Positions 24,586-38,500 of a DNA stretch of 64,000 nucleotides are shown here, in pieces; the stretch's first letter is position 1; every line of letters begins with the position of its first letter. This DNA is from Monodelphis domestica (Eukaryota > Chordata > Mammalia > Didelphimorphia > Didelphidae), in the NCBI RefSeq assembly GCF_027887165.1, contig NC_077230.1, positions 34,361,351-34,425,350 on the forward strand, written 5' to 3'. The position numbers were made by a program, and so were the translations under genes. Below the pieces are notes generated by a model. It saw nothing but the letters and a program-made list of their open reading frames with translations, was not told where the DNA came from and ran no database searches.

Positions 24586-27500
24586 TACATATATATGCTT
24601 GCATATAGTTCATCTTGGGGAAAAATGTAAAAGAATTTCAGTATGGCACCCTTAAAACATCATTTGTGTTCAATTATATAATCATAAATATGAGCAAACA
24701 ACAGGAGTGGATTTTGTTTCTTTATTTTAAGCATGTTCTTATAATTGATTAGCTTTGGGTCCACATTGTAATTACATTTCTAAACATTTTCTCCCCTTAA
24801 AGGAAAAAGTTGGAGATATCAAAATTGTGAAAGGAAAAGCAAGAAATTCTAAAACTCCGAAAATATCATGGCTCTGGATCACCAGGTATATCAATAAGTT
24901 TCTACTGGGAAAGTAAAGTAGTGGATTTTTTAGACAAAATGTAAAATTCCAGGTATGAACAAATCATGAAAGTATTAAAGATGCATTCAATAGCTGACTC
25001 TTATGAGCAATGTGCTCATGTACCAGACTTCTGGATCCTTGAATTGAATTGGGACTCATATTTTGTAGTATTCTGACTATTTCCCACACTTGAAGACCAA
25101 AGGTAAAACGAACTTCTGCGCTAAGCGCTGGCTATGACATTGTCTTAGCCTTCACCTCTTTGATTTTGTTGTTGTTTACTAAGCTAATGTTAAGTTCTCT
25201 ACCATGTCACATGTTTGACTAACTATCTCCCATTCCCCATTCCTTGGAACTTCAATAAAAACTGTATTCACCTGTAATTGGCTCTCTCATACCATCAGAA
25301 GAGCACAGACAGACTGAATGCCATGCTCAAATATCCCGCATCTCTCTGTTTCTTTACCTGCTCTATGTCTTCTCCATTCTTAATCTTTAAACACTTCAAC
25401 CCAAATTCCCTCAGTCCTCGACTTCCCTTTTCAGGTGGTCAACCCATGTTAGAATATTTTGTAGCTGCTGGACAGCTACACAAAATGAAAGTTTAATAAT
25501 AAAATAATGGTAGGTTTTAATCCTATAATCCACTTACCGAGAATGTTTTGTAATCAGAAAATTTTAAAAATATATGTTCTGGGGCATTTATTGTATAATA
25601 TTTTTTCTTATTTATCCAGGGCAAGCCTCAACTCCTGTTTTTCTTAGTTTCCTCATTTGTAAAATAGGGATCTGAATAGAAGTCCCAGCAATATGAGGAA
25701 CAAATGAGATAATAATAGTCAAGCACTTCACTCAATTCCTGGCATGTATTAAAAGGATATAAATGATTCTTATTATTGTCATTACTATAATAGTGTGACA
25801 AATGAGGAATGGCTGAACCGTTTCTGGCTTATAAATACAATGAAATAATGTAATGCCCTAAAATCAGTAAATATCAGGAATTGGAAACAATTTAATGAAC
25901 TTTGATGTAAAGCAAATACTGCCCCCAAAATAACTCTACAAGAGGGAATTCAAAATTTTTTATCATCTGTCCTAGAATTGGGGCTAAGTATCAGTTCTAA
26001 GGTAGAAGAGCAGTAAGAGCTAAGTGACTTACTTTAGATCACATAGGAAGGAAGTGTCTAAAGCCAGATATGAAACCAAGTCCTCCCGTCTCCAGACTTA
26101 GCTCATTATCCACTGAACCACCTAGGTGCCCCTGAGAATATATTTTCAAGAATTAAAAGGAAAACTCTATAAAGATAAATGGATGAGTAAAAAACAATAG
26201 GCAAGAAGAGAATATTAAAATGTAAGTCATTTTGGAGAATGTTTATCTGACTTTGGTAATATATAAATGAATGTTCAAAATAAACAGGATAAAAAGACTA
26301 GAATCTCTAAGTATGATGCTTAATCTTTAGGTTACTAAGAGTGTTGAACCAAATTTTTTCAAATGGCCAATACAAGGGGGCAGCTGGGTAGCTCAGTGGA
26401 TTGAGAACCAGGCCTAGAGAAGGGAGGTCCTGGGTTCAAATCTGGCCTCAGATACTTCCTAGTAGTGTGATCCTGGGCAAGTCACTTGACCCCCATTGCC
26501 TAGCCCTTACCACTCTTCTGTCTTGGAGCCAATACACAGTATTGACTCCAAGAAGGAAGGTAACGGTTTAAAAAAAGTGGCCAATATATTTTATACTCTT
26601 CACATGTATTTATGGTGTCCAGCTCTGATTTTATGTACAAAGATACTGGAGTGGTTTGCCATTTCCTTCAACTCATTTGACAAGAATAGAACTGAGGTAA
26701 ATAGGGCTGACTGACTTGCCTAGGGTCACACAGCTAGTTTTTGATTTTACTGCATTTGAACTTACAAAGATGAGACCTCCCTGACTCTGGGCTTGGTACT
26801 CTATCCACTGGGCCACCTAACTACCCCTAACTGCCATTAGTATTTGCAATGTAAGGAGGAACAATAAAATATACCTCAGCCATTTACCTATGGTATAGTG
26901 ATAGGAATTTCCAAAATAGGATAACAATGACAAGGGATGTTCCAATCAAGAGGATTGGGATGATGCTGTTTGTGCCCTCTCCCTTTCCACTAAGGAGTCT
27001 CTCTGGTTTTGATCTAAGCACATAATGACCAGCTTTAGCCTTGGAGAGACCTGAAAGGTCAAGCATCTATCTCACAGCCTTTGACTCTTTATTCCTCTAC
27101 CCTGTGTCTCAAGAGAAAACTAAACAGGAAAATTTGGCTAAATAAGGAACTAGAAAGGTACTCAGTCTACTCTGTGAGACAGCTACTTATTTCCTCTTTA
27201 CAAAAGATGGGCTTAATAAATACAAGATCTGATTTCAATTCAGGATCTCTGGACCTCTGAAATTCATAATGTTGATTTTATGCAGAACACAACTTTAAGA
27301 CTGATGTTTGATCATGTCTGCAGGGACAGGCAGTCAGAGGATTAGGTTCAAGTTTGCCTAATTGATCCCTAAAACCACAACCTCATGGAAGAAACTGCCA
27401 AACCCTTAGGATGGTGAGGGCAGCCCATCCTCCTACTGCTCAAAAGAGAATTATTTGCCACATGCCATAGAAAACCAAAGAGAACAAGCCAGAAGGAGCC

Positions 27501-30500
27501 TCTCCTTTTTAACAGATACAACACCCCACCACCACCTTCCTCTCTGACAGGTTGGGGAAAAGACCAAGGTTCCATGCGCTGGTTCTCTGTGGGACTGAGC
27601 CACATATGTGGTCCAGAGGAAGTAGACAGGGCAGCTCTAAGAATGTTCCATCCCCATTACCGTCCCCATTGACATGAAAAGAGAGTCTGACAGGTAGACA
27701 TAAATACATAAAAGCCTTTTAAGTGAAATTCATTGATCACATTTCTTTTAAATGCAAGCTTAGGTCTTTATTGAACTTACAATTTAAAGTACTGTCATGC
27801 CTTACATTATAATGCTCAATATTGCTAGGAGAATCACATGGCATAAATTTGGAATTGTGTGTTTTTATTTTATCTTTAGGGTTCATTAAATCATATTTGG
27901 GTAAGTACAGATATGGGAAGGATTCATGATTTCATTGATATATAGGAAATGCTCATAGGTAATGAAACTTCCCCTACCAATGCTGGCTGACACCTCTGCA
28001 ACTTAATTGATTAAAAGTATTGATAAACAAACTTGAACTCAGATTTTCTTGACTTGCTCTTTATATGCTATGTAAAGCTGACTCTCTAGGTATGATTTCA
28101 TACATATACACACATACACACACTAGGTTGTCTCTATGCATGAAATATAGAATTCATTCAGGTATTTAGGAAATATTCTCCATAATGAATTATTCTATAG
28201 GCAGGACTAAGATTGTAATTACCGAAAGGTTTGGTCTTTCAGTATATATAGAGAAGAGTGGAGACCTCTCTGTTTCAGCTTTTGGAGCTGAGGCCAGGCC
28301 TCACAGGCTGGCAGAGGGTTTCTCCCACTCCCATCCTCTGTGCTACTTTTGTTGATTTCAGAATCTTAGCAGTTGATAGAAAGCAAACAAGAACAGTTCT
28401 AACTTTCAGAAACTGGTTGGGCCTGTGTCTTTGGGCTGAATTGAGAAGAGGCACTCGGAATCAGGACTGGGAAGCCAACACTCCTCCCACCTCCAACACC
28501 AGGAAGGAAGTAACAACCAGGCAGGAAGGAAGTGCAAGTCACAAGACCCAGTTGCCCCTTCCCCCACCAACTATCAGTCTTGTTTCCTTTCCAAATAGCC
28601 TTCTTACTCTTCCCCCTAACTTTTCAATTTTAGTCAGTCTCTCTCTTTTCCCCTCCCTAATGTTACTCCTTTTCCAATGTCCTCCCCTCTTATTTATTCC
28701 CCTCTTACTATAGTGCCTTTTAAATGACCCCCCAACCTCTCCCTCTCTTGTGTAGCTCCCCTCCCCACATGCCCATTTATTATCCTTCTACTTCTCCATA
28801 GGAAACAATACAATTCTCTGCCCCCAATGGATCTGATTGTTCTCTCTCTGAGTCAATTTTAGTGTGTGTAAGATTTAAGTATTATATGTTGCCAAACTCT
28901 TCCATTCTTCCATTGAATTGATCTTCTCCCCCTCCCCCATGAGCTTCTTTATGAAAAATATATTTACCCCATTTTATCTCTTTTCCAATTTCTCTTAGTA
29001 TTAACCTATGTTTACACCTAGTGTTTTAAATACATTTTGATATATTATCCTATACAGTTTGTCACTGTACCTTCTAAGTACCATTTTTCTAGCTAACCTG
29101 ATGAAAATAACAATTTTTAAGAGTTATCAATATGTTTCCTTATAGAAATACAAATCATTTTTACCTCATTGGGTCCCTTAAAAAAGTTTTGTTTTCTTTT
29201 TTTTCCTTTCTTACCTTTTGGTGATTCCCTTGAGTTGTTTTGGGGTATGAAATTTTCTGTATAAGTCAGGTCTTTTCTTTAGGAATGCTTGGAAGTCTTT
29301 TTAAAATTAAATTACAAAACTTTCCAGTGCATGACTATAATCAATTTTGCTGGGTAGTTGATTCTTGGTTGTAGACCCAGTTTCCTCATATTCTGTAATA
29401 TCATATTTTTTGCCTTGCAGTCCTTCAGAGTGGATGCAGTCAGTTCCTGTGTTATCCTAACTGTGCATCCATGATATCTGAATGGTTTCTTTGTAGCATC
29501 TTTTCATTAATCTGGAAGTTCTTGAACTTGGCTATAACATTCCTTGGTGTTGTCAATTAGCTATTAAATGCAGCAGGTGGTCTGTGGATTCTTTCAATCT
29601 CTACTTTATCCTCTTGTTCAAGAATGCCTGAGCAGTTTTCTTGAATAATTTCCTGTAGAATGATATCCAGACTTTTTTCTTTGGTCATGATTTTCTGGTA
29701 GTCCAATGTTTCTTAAATTATCTCTTCTGGATCTATTTTCTTGGTCTTTTTTTTCCAACATGTTGTTTCATATTTTCCTCAAATTTTTCATTCTTTTGAC
29801 TTTGTTTTATAGACTCTTATTGCCTTGTGAACTCATTTGCTTCTAGTTGTTGGATTTTTGGTTATCCTTTTCCTTTTGGTCTTTTTTTCTTTGTAGTTCA
29901 TCTTTCATTTTCCTTGCTTCATTTTCAAGCTGGTAAATTCTGCCTTTTAAAACACTATTTTTTTGTTTTAGTTCATGTGCCTCTGTTTCCAAATGACCTA
30001 TTTTGCTTTTTAAGATCTTTTCCCAATTGTCTTCAGCCTCTCTTAATTGTTTTTGGAATTGTGTTTTGAGTTCTTCCAAAGCCTATGTCCAGTTCTCTGG
30101 AGTTCCTAAGTTTTTGCTTGGTGTTTCTTGGTCCTCCTCCATTCCATTTTTCTTTGTTCAGTACCCATATAGAAACTGTTGATTGTAATTTCTTTTTTCT
30201 TTTTCTGTTGTTTACTTATATTCCTTCTCCTCTCCCCCCTCCCCATTGTTGGCTGTAATCATACACTTTTGTTTATTTGTTGGATCTGTGGAGTTTGGGC
30301 TATTCTGTCTTGAAGAGGCTTCTTCTCTGCTCTGCTGATTAACTAGATTAGACTGATGGAGTATTAAATGAGCCCTGAGACCAGATCTTCTTCAGTTTCC
30401 AACAGAAGCTGAAGGTGAAGATGAAGGTAGTTACCCTCATCCTCCTTTCTACTCCTGTCTGCCAGCAGCCTCCCTGTCAGCTGCCCAGTCAGAGTTCTGA

Positions 30501-32434
30501 GCTTCCCATGGTGGTACCAAAGTACTCTATCACAGTTATAGCCTTCACCCTGGGATCCCAGTCAGCTGGATTCTTACTGTGGGTCTCAGCATGTAAGTGG
30601 GAGGAAGAGTGTTGGAGATTGAGATTCCCTGCCCTTTGAAGGCTTCTTATTTGCACTACTGGTAGATGGGATAAAGCCTGGCCAAGCTGATCTGCAAAGC
30701 TGGATGTGGATGTGCCTTAAGGCCAAAAGCTCCAGAGGCAGAGGACCAAGATATGGAGAGTGGTGGCTGAAGGCAGTGACCCAGCTGCCCTCCTCTCTGC
30801 CCCTCTCCTTCAGCTATGTCCCTTCCAGTTGTCAGAGTCCTGGATCTCAAGTAACTGTGGTGGCAAGCACTTTCTCCAGGCCAGAGCTCTCACCCCAAGA
30901 TCCCAGCAATCACCCAAATCTCAGCGCAGTAGGTAGGGGAGGAATCCGGGGATCTTCCTTATTTCTTTTCCTTAAACTAGAGAATTCAGGCTTCTCTGTT
31001 GTGTACTTTTTACATTGAATTGAGCAGGAGGGTCCCCTGGCTCTGTCTTGTTTGATTTGTTTTTCTATCGCCCTTGAAGCACTTTGTTTTTTATTATGTG
31101 GAAGAGTTTACACAGAGGACTCAAATTTTGCTACTTCTAAGTGGCCATCTTGACTCTGCCTCTGAACACTAAATCTTGAAACACTATACCTAACAACCCC
31201 TTTCCCTTATATCCTCACTTCTTGCCTTTCACCCCTACCCCAAAAATAAAGAGGAAAACATTAAAAGGGTGAAAAATATCAAATATATTTAGCCCAACAA
31301 AGATGTATACCTCATTCTGCTTTATCAGTCTATCACTTCCCCTTTTATGTGGTGGGTATCATTGTTTAATCTTTACCCTCTAGAATTGTGGCTGATTGTT
31401 AAATATTGTGGTTAAATAGAGTCTATTAAATAAATGTCCATTAAATAGAGTTCTTAAATCTTTCAAATTTCTTTTTCATGATGTTATTATGGTAAAACCC
31501 TCATGATATTGTGAAATTTCTTCATGTGATCATGACAAATGCTTTTTCTGGTTCTATTCACTTTGTGTCAGTTCACAGAAATCTGCCCAGGTTTCTCTAA
31601 GACCATTCTGGTAATAATTTCTTATTATGCATAATTTGTTCAGCCATTTCCCAGTGATGAACATCCTTAGTCTCCAATTTCTTACCTTTGAAAAAAATTT
31701 TTAAAAGTCTACTATAATTATAAAAGTCTACTACTATCTATGGGTCCTTTTTATTTTTATTGTTGAACTTCTATGGGATTATAGGTCTAGAAATGCAATT
31801 GCTAAATCAAAGAGTTAGTTCAATGACAGTTTAATGTGGCCTAGGACCAAAGTATTTACTGAATGCCTAGAAAAACCCACATTTCTACCAATATTAATAC
31901 TATTACTTTCCAATACCCCTCTAATAATTGTCATTTTTATTTGTCAATTGTCATTCTTTGTCAATCAGAATAATATGAAGTAGAAGCTCAGAGTTGCTTA
32001 AATTTATACTTCTCTACTTATTTAGTGATTTTGGACTATTTAAAATGGACTACTCTCTTGAAAACTGCCTTTTTCATATCTTGGACTTTTTGATGGCCAT
32101 TTAATTGAAAGAAACCTCATGGTTCAAGTCCAAGGCTTTCATTTGATCAGTGTAGTAAATTGAAGGTCAGAAATGCTATAAATGACTTGCCTAAATTAAT
32201 ACAAATAGTTAGTGGAAACTACAACTAGATTCTAGAACTAGAAATAGAGGTCATGTCTCCTTAATTCCAAGATGATTTCATTGTCCATTGTATCAAACTA
32301 TCCCTTTTTCTTCCGCAGAGAACTGGAATTAAAAAATGAAGAGATGGAATTGAAAAGAATAATAGAAGAAGAAGGTCAGAAATATAAAAAAAGACCTCAA
32401 GGAAATTGATGAAAGGGTGAGAGTACAGTTCATT

Positions 32435-32500
<66 letters not shown>

Positions 32501-35500
32501 ATCTATGATTAAAAACCCAGTGTCTGGCTCACATATTTTCCCTCTTCTTTGTGAATAAAATCTAAATCCTGTGACTTCCAAACTGAAACCAGAGAGTTTA
32601 ACAATTAATATCCAGCATACCTTGAAATAAATCTTATTATATATACATATATGCATATAAGTCTCATATACTCACAGCTTAGCAAAGGACCAGACACATA
32701 AAAAGCATTTAATAAAGGTCATTTTTTTCTTTCTATATACACATGACAAGATGTATAAATATATACATACACACATTTATATATGTGTGTGTGTGTGTAA
32801 CTTACATCTATATATACACCTCTATCAAAGACCAGGATACTTTTTTATCAAACCTCTCCTAACATCATTCTAACTGCAAATGGCCTGGTCACTGTAATTT
32901 CCCAGTTCTTATGGCACTTTCACTAATTTTGTCTTTGAACATCTTTACTAGTCCATGCTACAAAATTATAACCTCCCTGGAGACAGAATCTGTCTTTTCC
33001 CTTTCATATACAATACTACACACAGAGAAAGGTTTCATTTTATAATATTAAGAATGAAGACCTACAATGAAGTCCTCCTTCTAATGTCCATCCTGGATGT
33101 CTAAACCTCACCAAGTCGGTAACATCTTAGTGCTCTGGGAAACTCTCTGCAACTAGAGAGCAATGGAAGTGACACTTTCCTTGAAAAAGTTAATTCTTCA
33201 CTGGGAGATCTTTTCACCTTGAATTCTATCCCTAACCTCATCTACTATGACTATTCCTATCCCCTTTCCCTTTCCTATTCCCATTTTGATCTCTATACCA
33301 ATATCTATCCCTATCCCTAACTTCATGTTAATCCTTAAATCTATTTTGATTATTATTCCCTGACAACCTATTCATGGAATTTGTGTATAAGTATTTTTCA
33401 TGTATAGTATTAAGGGGTTAATTGGAGAGCAGAGAGGCCAGATAAGTGGCTAGCAGGTACAAATGAGTTATTTATAGAATAGTTATGAATGCTGGAGAAA
33501 AAAAGGATTGAATAAATTGAAATTAATAGAATTATTATGGTTGCACAAATTTCAGACTAACAACTTGATAGAGAAACTTAAAAAATACGTGAACATATCT
33601 GAAGTGAATATTGGAAATCAGCCTGAGGAGACAGTAAAAGAAGATATAACAATAGGGCAATTATTGGCCGCAGAGGATATCAGTTTAGGTAAGAGATTGA
33701 TTCTTGATTAGGCTAAAAGGAATCAATTAGTGTCAAGAAAAGAGGCAGCAGAGGTTATAATGTAAATATGGAATTTTAGCTGGTAAACATTCTGTTGGTC
33801 TATTACCACAAATATTTTTAATTTTTAATTGTAAAATTTTAATTTTAAATTTAAAAAATTTTAAAAATTAAAAAAAATGTAAATGTTACATGGAGGAACA
33901 ATTTTTGACAACTTTTTTTTTTACTGTTTTAAAATTCAGATTTGCTACTTACCCTCCTCCAACTCCCAGACAAGGTGTTATACATGTTACATGTATGTAT
34001 GTTATACATACTTCCATATTATTTCTGTCCATAGATGATAGAAGACATATCACTCTTACAATAAAAATCTCATGAAGGTTATATTATAGGAGCAGATGTC
34101 AGGTTTTGATCTGTCCTTAGCTTCTAATAGTTCTGTCTTTGGCTACAGACACTATTTTCTTCATGAATCCCTTGCAGTTATCTTGGAGACTTACTTTACT
34201 GATAATGGTTTTAGTCCTTCACAGTTGATCATGGCAAAATACTTCTGTTACTATATACGTTGTTCTTCTGGTTCTGTTCACTTTTTTCTGAACTCACTCT
34301 TTCACTGTTTTTTTATGGTACAATAGTATTTCATTATAACTATATAGAAGAACTTGTTCATTCTTCTCCCATGTGATGAATAACCCCATAGTTTCCAATT
34401 CATTGCCACTATAAAAAAAGGTGCTAATAATATTTTGGTACAGTTAATTCCTTTTATTCTATCTTTGATCCATTTGGGATACTAAGCCTGTAATGAGACT
34501 ACCGGCTCAAAGGGTATGCATAGTTGTCTTTGGGTATGGTTCCCTATAGCTCTCAAGAATGGTTGTATCAGTTCACAGTTCCACCTATAGCATATCAGTG
34601 TTTCAATTTTGCCATGTCTCCCCCAACATTTATCATTTTCTATTTAGGTCAGTTTAGCTAATATAAAAGTTAAGAAGGCATTTCTCAGAATTGTTTTAAT
34701 TTAACTTTCTCTCATCAGTAGTGATTTGGACCATTTGTTCTGTAAACCTTAAAATTCCTTAGACTTATAAATGTTGGAAATTTCACCATTGGGAAATTTC
34801 ATACTTGAAAAATTTCCTATTGATAGTGGAAACTCTATTGGAATGTGAACCCCATTGGCATGGGAGGTTCCTCCTCCTCCCTTCTTAAGATTACTTTAGG
34901 ACAGAAACCTTTTGCTGAACAATGGAAAGGGCTTTGACCTATGCTTAAGCACAGAAGAGGAATTTCTTTGACTCATGATTGATTTTAGAATTGATACAAT
35001 AGAGATAATTGGAATGACAGAACCAGGTCTTGGAAAATACAATTTCCACCCCACTCAGTCCTAACAGGATTTAGGAAGGGCTGCAGCATAGATCAAAATT
35101 TAATTATTCCAATCTCTACCCTACTCAGGGTAACAGGATTTAGGAAGGGATGTAGCAAAGGGTCAAGATTTAATTATTTGAGAATATGACCTTCAACAGA
35201 CATGTGCAAAGCCACAGACCTCTGGGCGGTCCTGGGTTAAGCTAGAGCCACCATTGGCACAGGGAAGACATGGACAGTGATTGGTAGATGTGAGAACTGA
35301 GGGGAGGGAACTTGGATGGTTTCCGTAAAAAGAGAGGGGTCTGAGGACTGAGGTGGTGGTTGGTTGGAGAGGTTTTGGCTCTGAGAGGTTGTACTGGCTC
35401 TGAAGGAAGCTGCTCTGAAGGAAGCTGGAGGTGGAGGCCCCTGAGACTGTTTCTCCATTTTGGTCACGTGAGTGATAAGGACTGATCTCCTTTCTTTGCC

Positions 35501-38500
35501 TCAGCTATCTAAGGGCTTGGGCCTTTTGGCCCAGCCTAAACAGAAGGGGTATTTAAGCCCTATTCCCTTCTCTCCCCTTTCTCTCTCCCTCTCTCTCTCT
35601 ATCTCTAATTCCTTTCTTCCTCCTGTTTGTAATTAAACTCTATAAAAGGTTGAAGGCTGACTTGTGTTTTCATTTAGGAATTACATAGCTGAATTCCTTG
35701 GCTACCTTAAATTAATATATATCAGTCTTTTAAAGTGATTTCCTTGTCACAGTTCATATAACTGGATAATTTTAATCTCTTCCTCTGAGAACTGCCTGTT
35801 AATATCTATTTCTTGATTGGGGAATGTTTTGTATTCTTATAAATTTGACTTGGTTCTCTATATATTTGAGAAATGAGGCTTTAGTCAGATACTTGATATA
35901 AAGCCCCCCCCATATTTGTTGTTTCCCAGATTTGTTGTTTCCTTTCTCATTGGTTTTATTTCAGTAAAATCTTTTAAATTTAATTAAATTAAAATACTTT
36001 TTAAATTAAGTAAGCAACGATTTATAATATTTGATTTATTTTTTCACAAAACCAACTTTTTTTTCTTATTTGTTAGTTTTATAATTTTATTTCAATTTAT
36101 TCATATCTCCCTTGATTTTCAGGATTTCCAAATTGCTGTTTAATTATGGGTTTTTAATTTGTTCTTTCATAGTTTTTTACTTGCATAACCACTTGATGTT
36201 CTGTTTCTCTATTTTATTAATATGAGCAATGAGATATGAATTTCCTTCTGAGTACTGCTTGGCTGCATCCCATAAATTTTGTTTACATTCCATAAATGTT
36301 GTTAATGATATTGTTATTTATTTCTATGATTTAATCTTTGATCCATTTGCTCTTAGGAAAAGATTGTTTCTAATTCTAAATATTAGTTTCTAATTTATTT
36401 TTAGACTTCTGCATTTTGTGTCACTTTTCTAGCATTCTGGTCTGAAAAGTATGGATTTAATATTTCTGTTTCTATACATTTGGATGTGAGGCTTTTATGA
36501 CCACTTATGTGGTTGATTTTTGTGAAAGTCACACATATTGCTGAGAAAAAGTGCATTCCTTTCTATTTCCCTTCAGTTTTCTCCAGAGGTCTATCATGTC
36601 TGGGTTTTCTAAAGATCTCTTTACCTTCTTAACTTCTTTCTTGTTTATTTTCTGGTTGGATTTATCTACTTTTGAGAGGGGAATGTTGAGATATTCCCCA
36701 CTAGTAATATTTTTATTTTATTTTTCCTTCTGTAACTTCTTTAATTCTTCCTTTATGAATATGGATGCTATGCCATTTGATGCATAAATGTTTAATAATG
36801 ATATTGTTTTCATTATCTATCATACCTTTTATCGTTATGTACTTTCTTTCCTTATTTCCTTTGATCAGATCAGTCTGCTTTTGATTTGTCTGAAATCAGA
36901 TTTGCTATCCTGGCTTTTATTACTTTATTTGAGGCATAGTATATGCTACTCGAGCCTCTTTTATTCTGTGTGTGTTGTCTCCATGTTTTAAATGTGTTTC
37001 TTGTGGGCAGAATAATGTGGTGTTCTGGTTTTTTTAAACAACTCTGCTATCCTTTTCTGTTTCATGTGTAAATTCAGCCCATTCATGAATCCACATACAT
37101 CATTACTAATTGTGTTTTCATGCATCTTATTTTCCCCGTTTATTTTTCTCTTTCTCTCTTCTTAGCTTTTCCATGTTCACAGATGTTTTGTTATTGACTA
37201 TCACCTCCCCCAATTCAACCCTCCTTTTTTGTTCACCCTCAATCCCTTATTCTCTCTAACCTCCTACTTCCCTATAGGGTAAGATAAGTTTCTACAGATG
37301 AATATGGCTGTTATTTCCTTTTTGAGCTAGTTCTGATGAGAGTAAGGTCCAATCAGAGTTAAAGCACATCTCCTCCACTGGATTTGCTGTTTATGTGCCT
37401 GTTAAGGAGAAATAGTTTGCCTCCTTCTGTAAAAAATAGACTCGAATACAGGACTACAATCCCCATGAGCCTTTGCTCCACTTCCCCAGAATGCCTTGTA
37501 ATCTCACCTGGGCCGAGATCGAGAAGATATTTAAGCAAAGGCTTTTGAAGGGCTCGGCTTTTTGGACTTCCGTTTTTGGAGCAGAGGCGTCTCTTCCATG
37601 ATGTGAGGTTATTTTGTCTAGGCCTCTGGCCTAGGCACATGTTTCTTACTTGTATATTCTTAATCTTTAACCTTTAATAAACCTCTAAAAATATATATTC
37701 CTTGCAGAGAGAAACTAATTTCTACCTGCCTTAGTCTCCCCATCTCCCCTAAATTTTAACTGTTACAGTTGGCGACCACTAGATTGGATGAGAACTTCTC
37801 AAAAAAAATTTTTAGCCTAGAGAATTTTTTTTAAAGCCAAGGTTCTCCGAGATGCTCTTTAGAAAACCATCTTGATCAGCTCCTGCCTGCGGCCCTCTCC
37901 GGCTCCTGCATCTGCTCCTGGCCTCTCACCTGGTGCCTGAGCTGTGCTCCAGCTCCCAGCCCGACCCACCCCGGCAGTCTGTCTCTCACCCATCTGGCTT
38001 CCGACCCAGCCGGCTCATCACCCAGATCCTTGGAGCAGATTGCTGAGGACTCATTGCAACCAGCTGGTAACAGTATTGGCCACGTGGGCGGAGGGGAGAG
38101 ACCAGAGGGAAAGGAGAACGGGCAATTTTCCCTTAGGCTAAGCCTCCACGTGGCTGGGGGTATTGGCTGCAGGGGTATCAGAGAGGGGAAAGAGAGAAAA
38201 GACTAGAGAGAAGAAACAGACTTTTCAAACAGAAACCTAAAAAGCAATGGGCTGTTTAAAAGGATTTTTGACTCTTCTGGCAATTTCATTGATTTTGCCT
38301 GCCTGTCTGGGAGCAGACTCAGCCAAAAGATTCAACTTTAACTTTGGGGAGGAAAATGGGTGGCCCAGCGAACTGGAAGCCAGGCCCAGAGACGGGAGGT
38401 CTCTAGTTAAAATCTGGCCTCCGATGCTTCCCAGCTATGGGGCCCTGGACGGATCCCTTGAACCCCGTAGCCTAGCCTTTACTACTCTACCTTCGGACAA

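Noticed and set aside
28258-28713. 151-residue plus-strand ORF next to a TATA-like box
   Set aside because: The second half is antisense of the L1 pyrimidine-rich spacer and the first half has no domain, so it is chance or LTR-derived.
32261-32656. 131-residue minus-strand ORF across exon 6
   Set aside because: Mostly YIYIYI from the AT microsatellite, and antisense to a supported exon.
37359-37640. 93-residue minus-strand ORF, repeated at 40706-40972
   Set aside because: Both copies lie in the two LTRs of one element, antisense to it. Their similarity reflects LTR identity, not a conserved protein.
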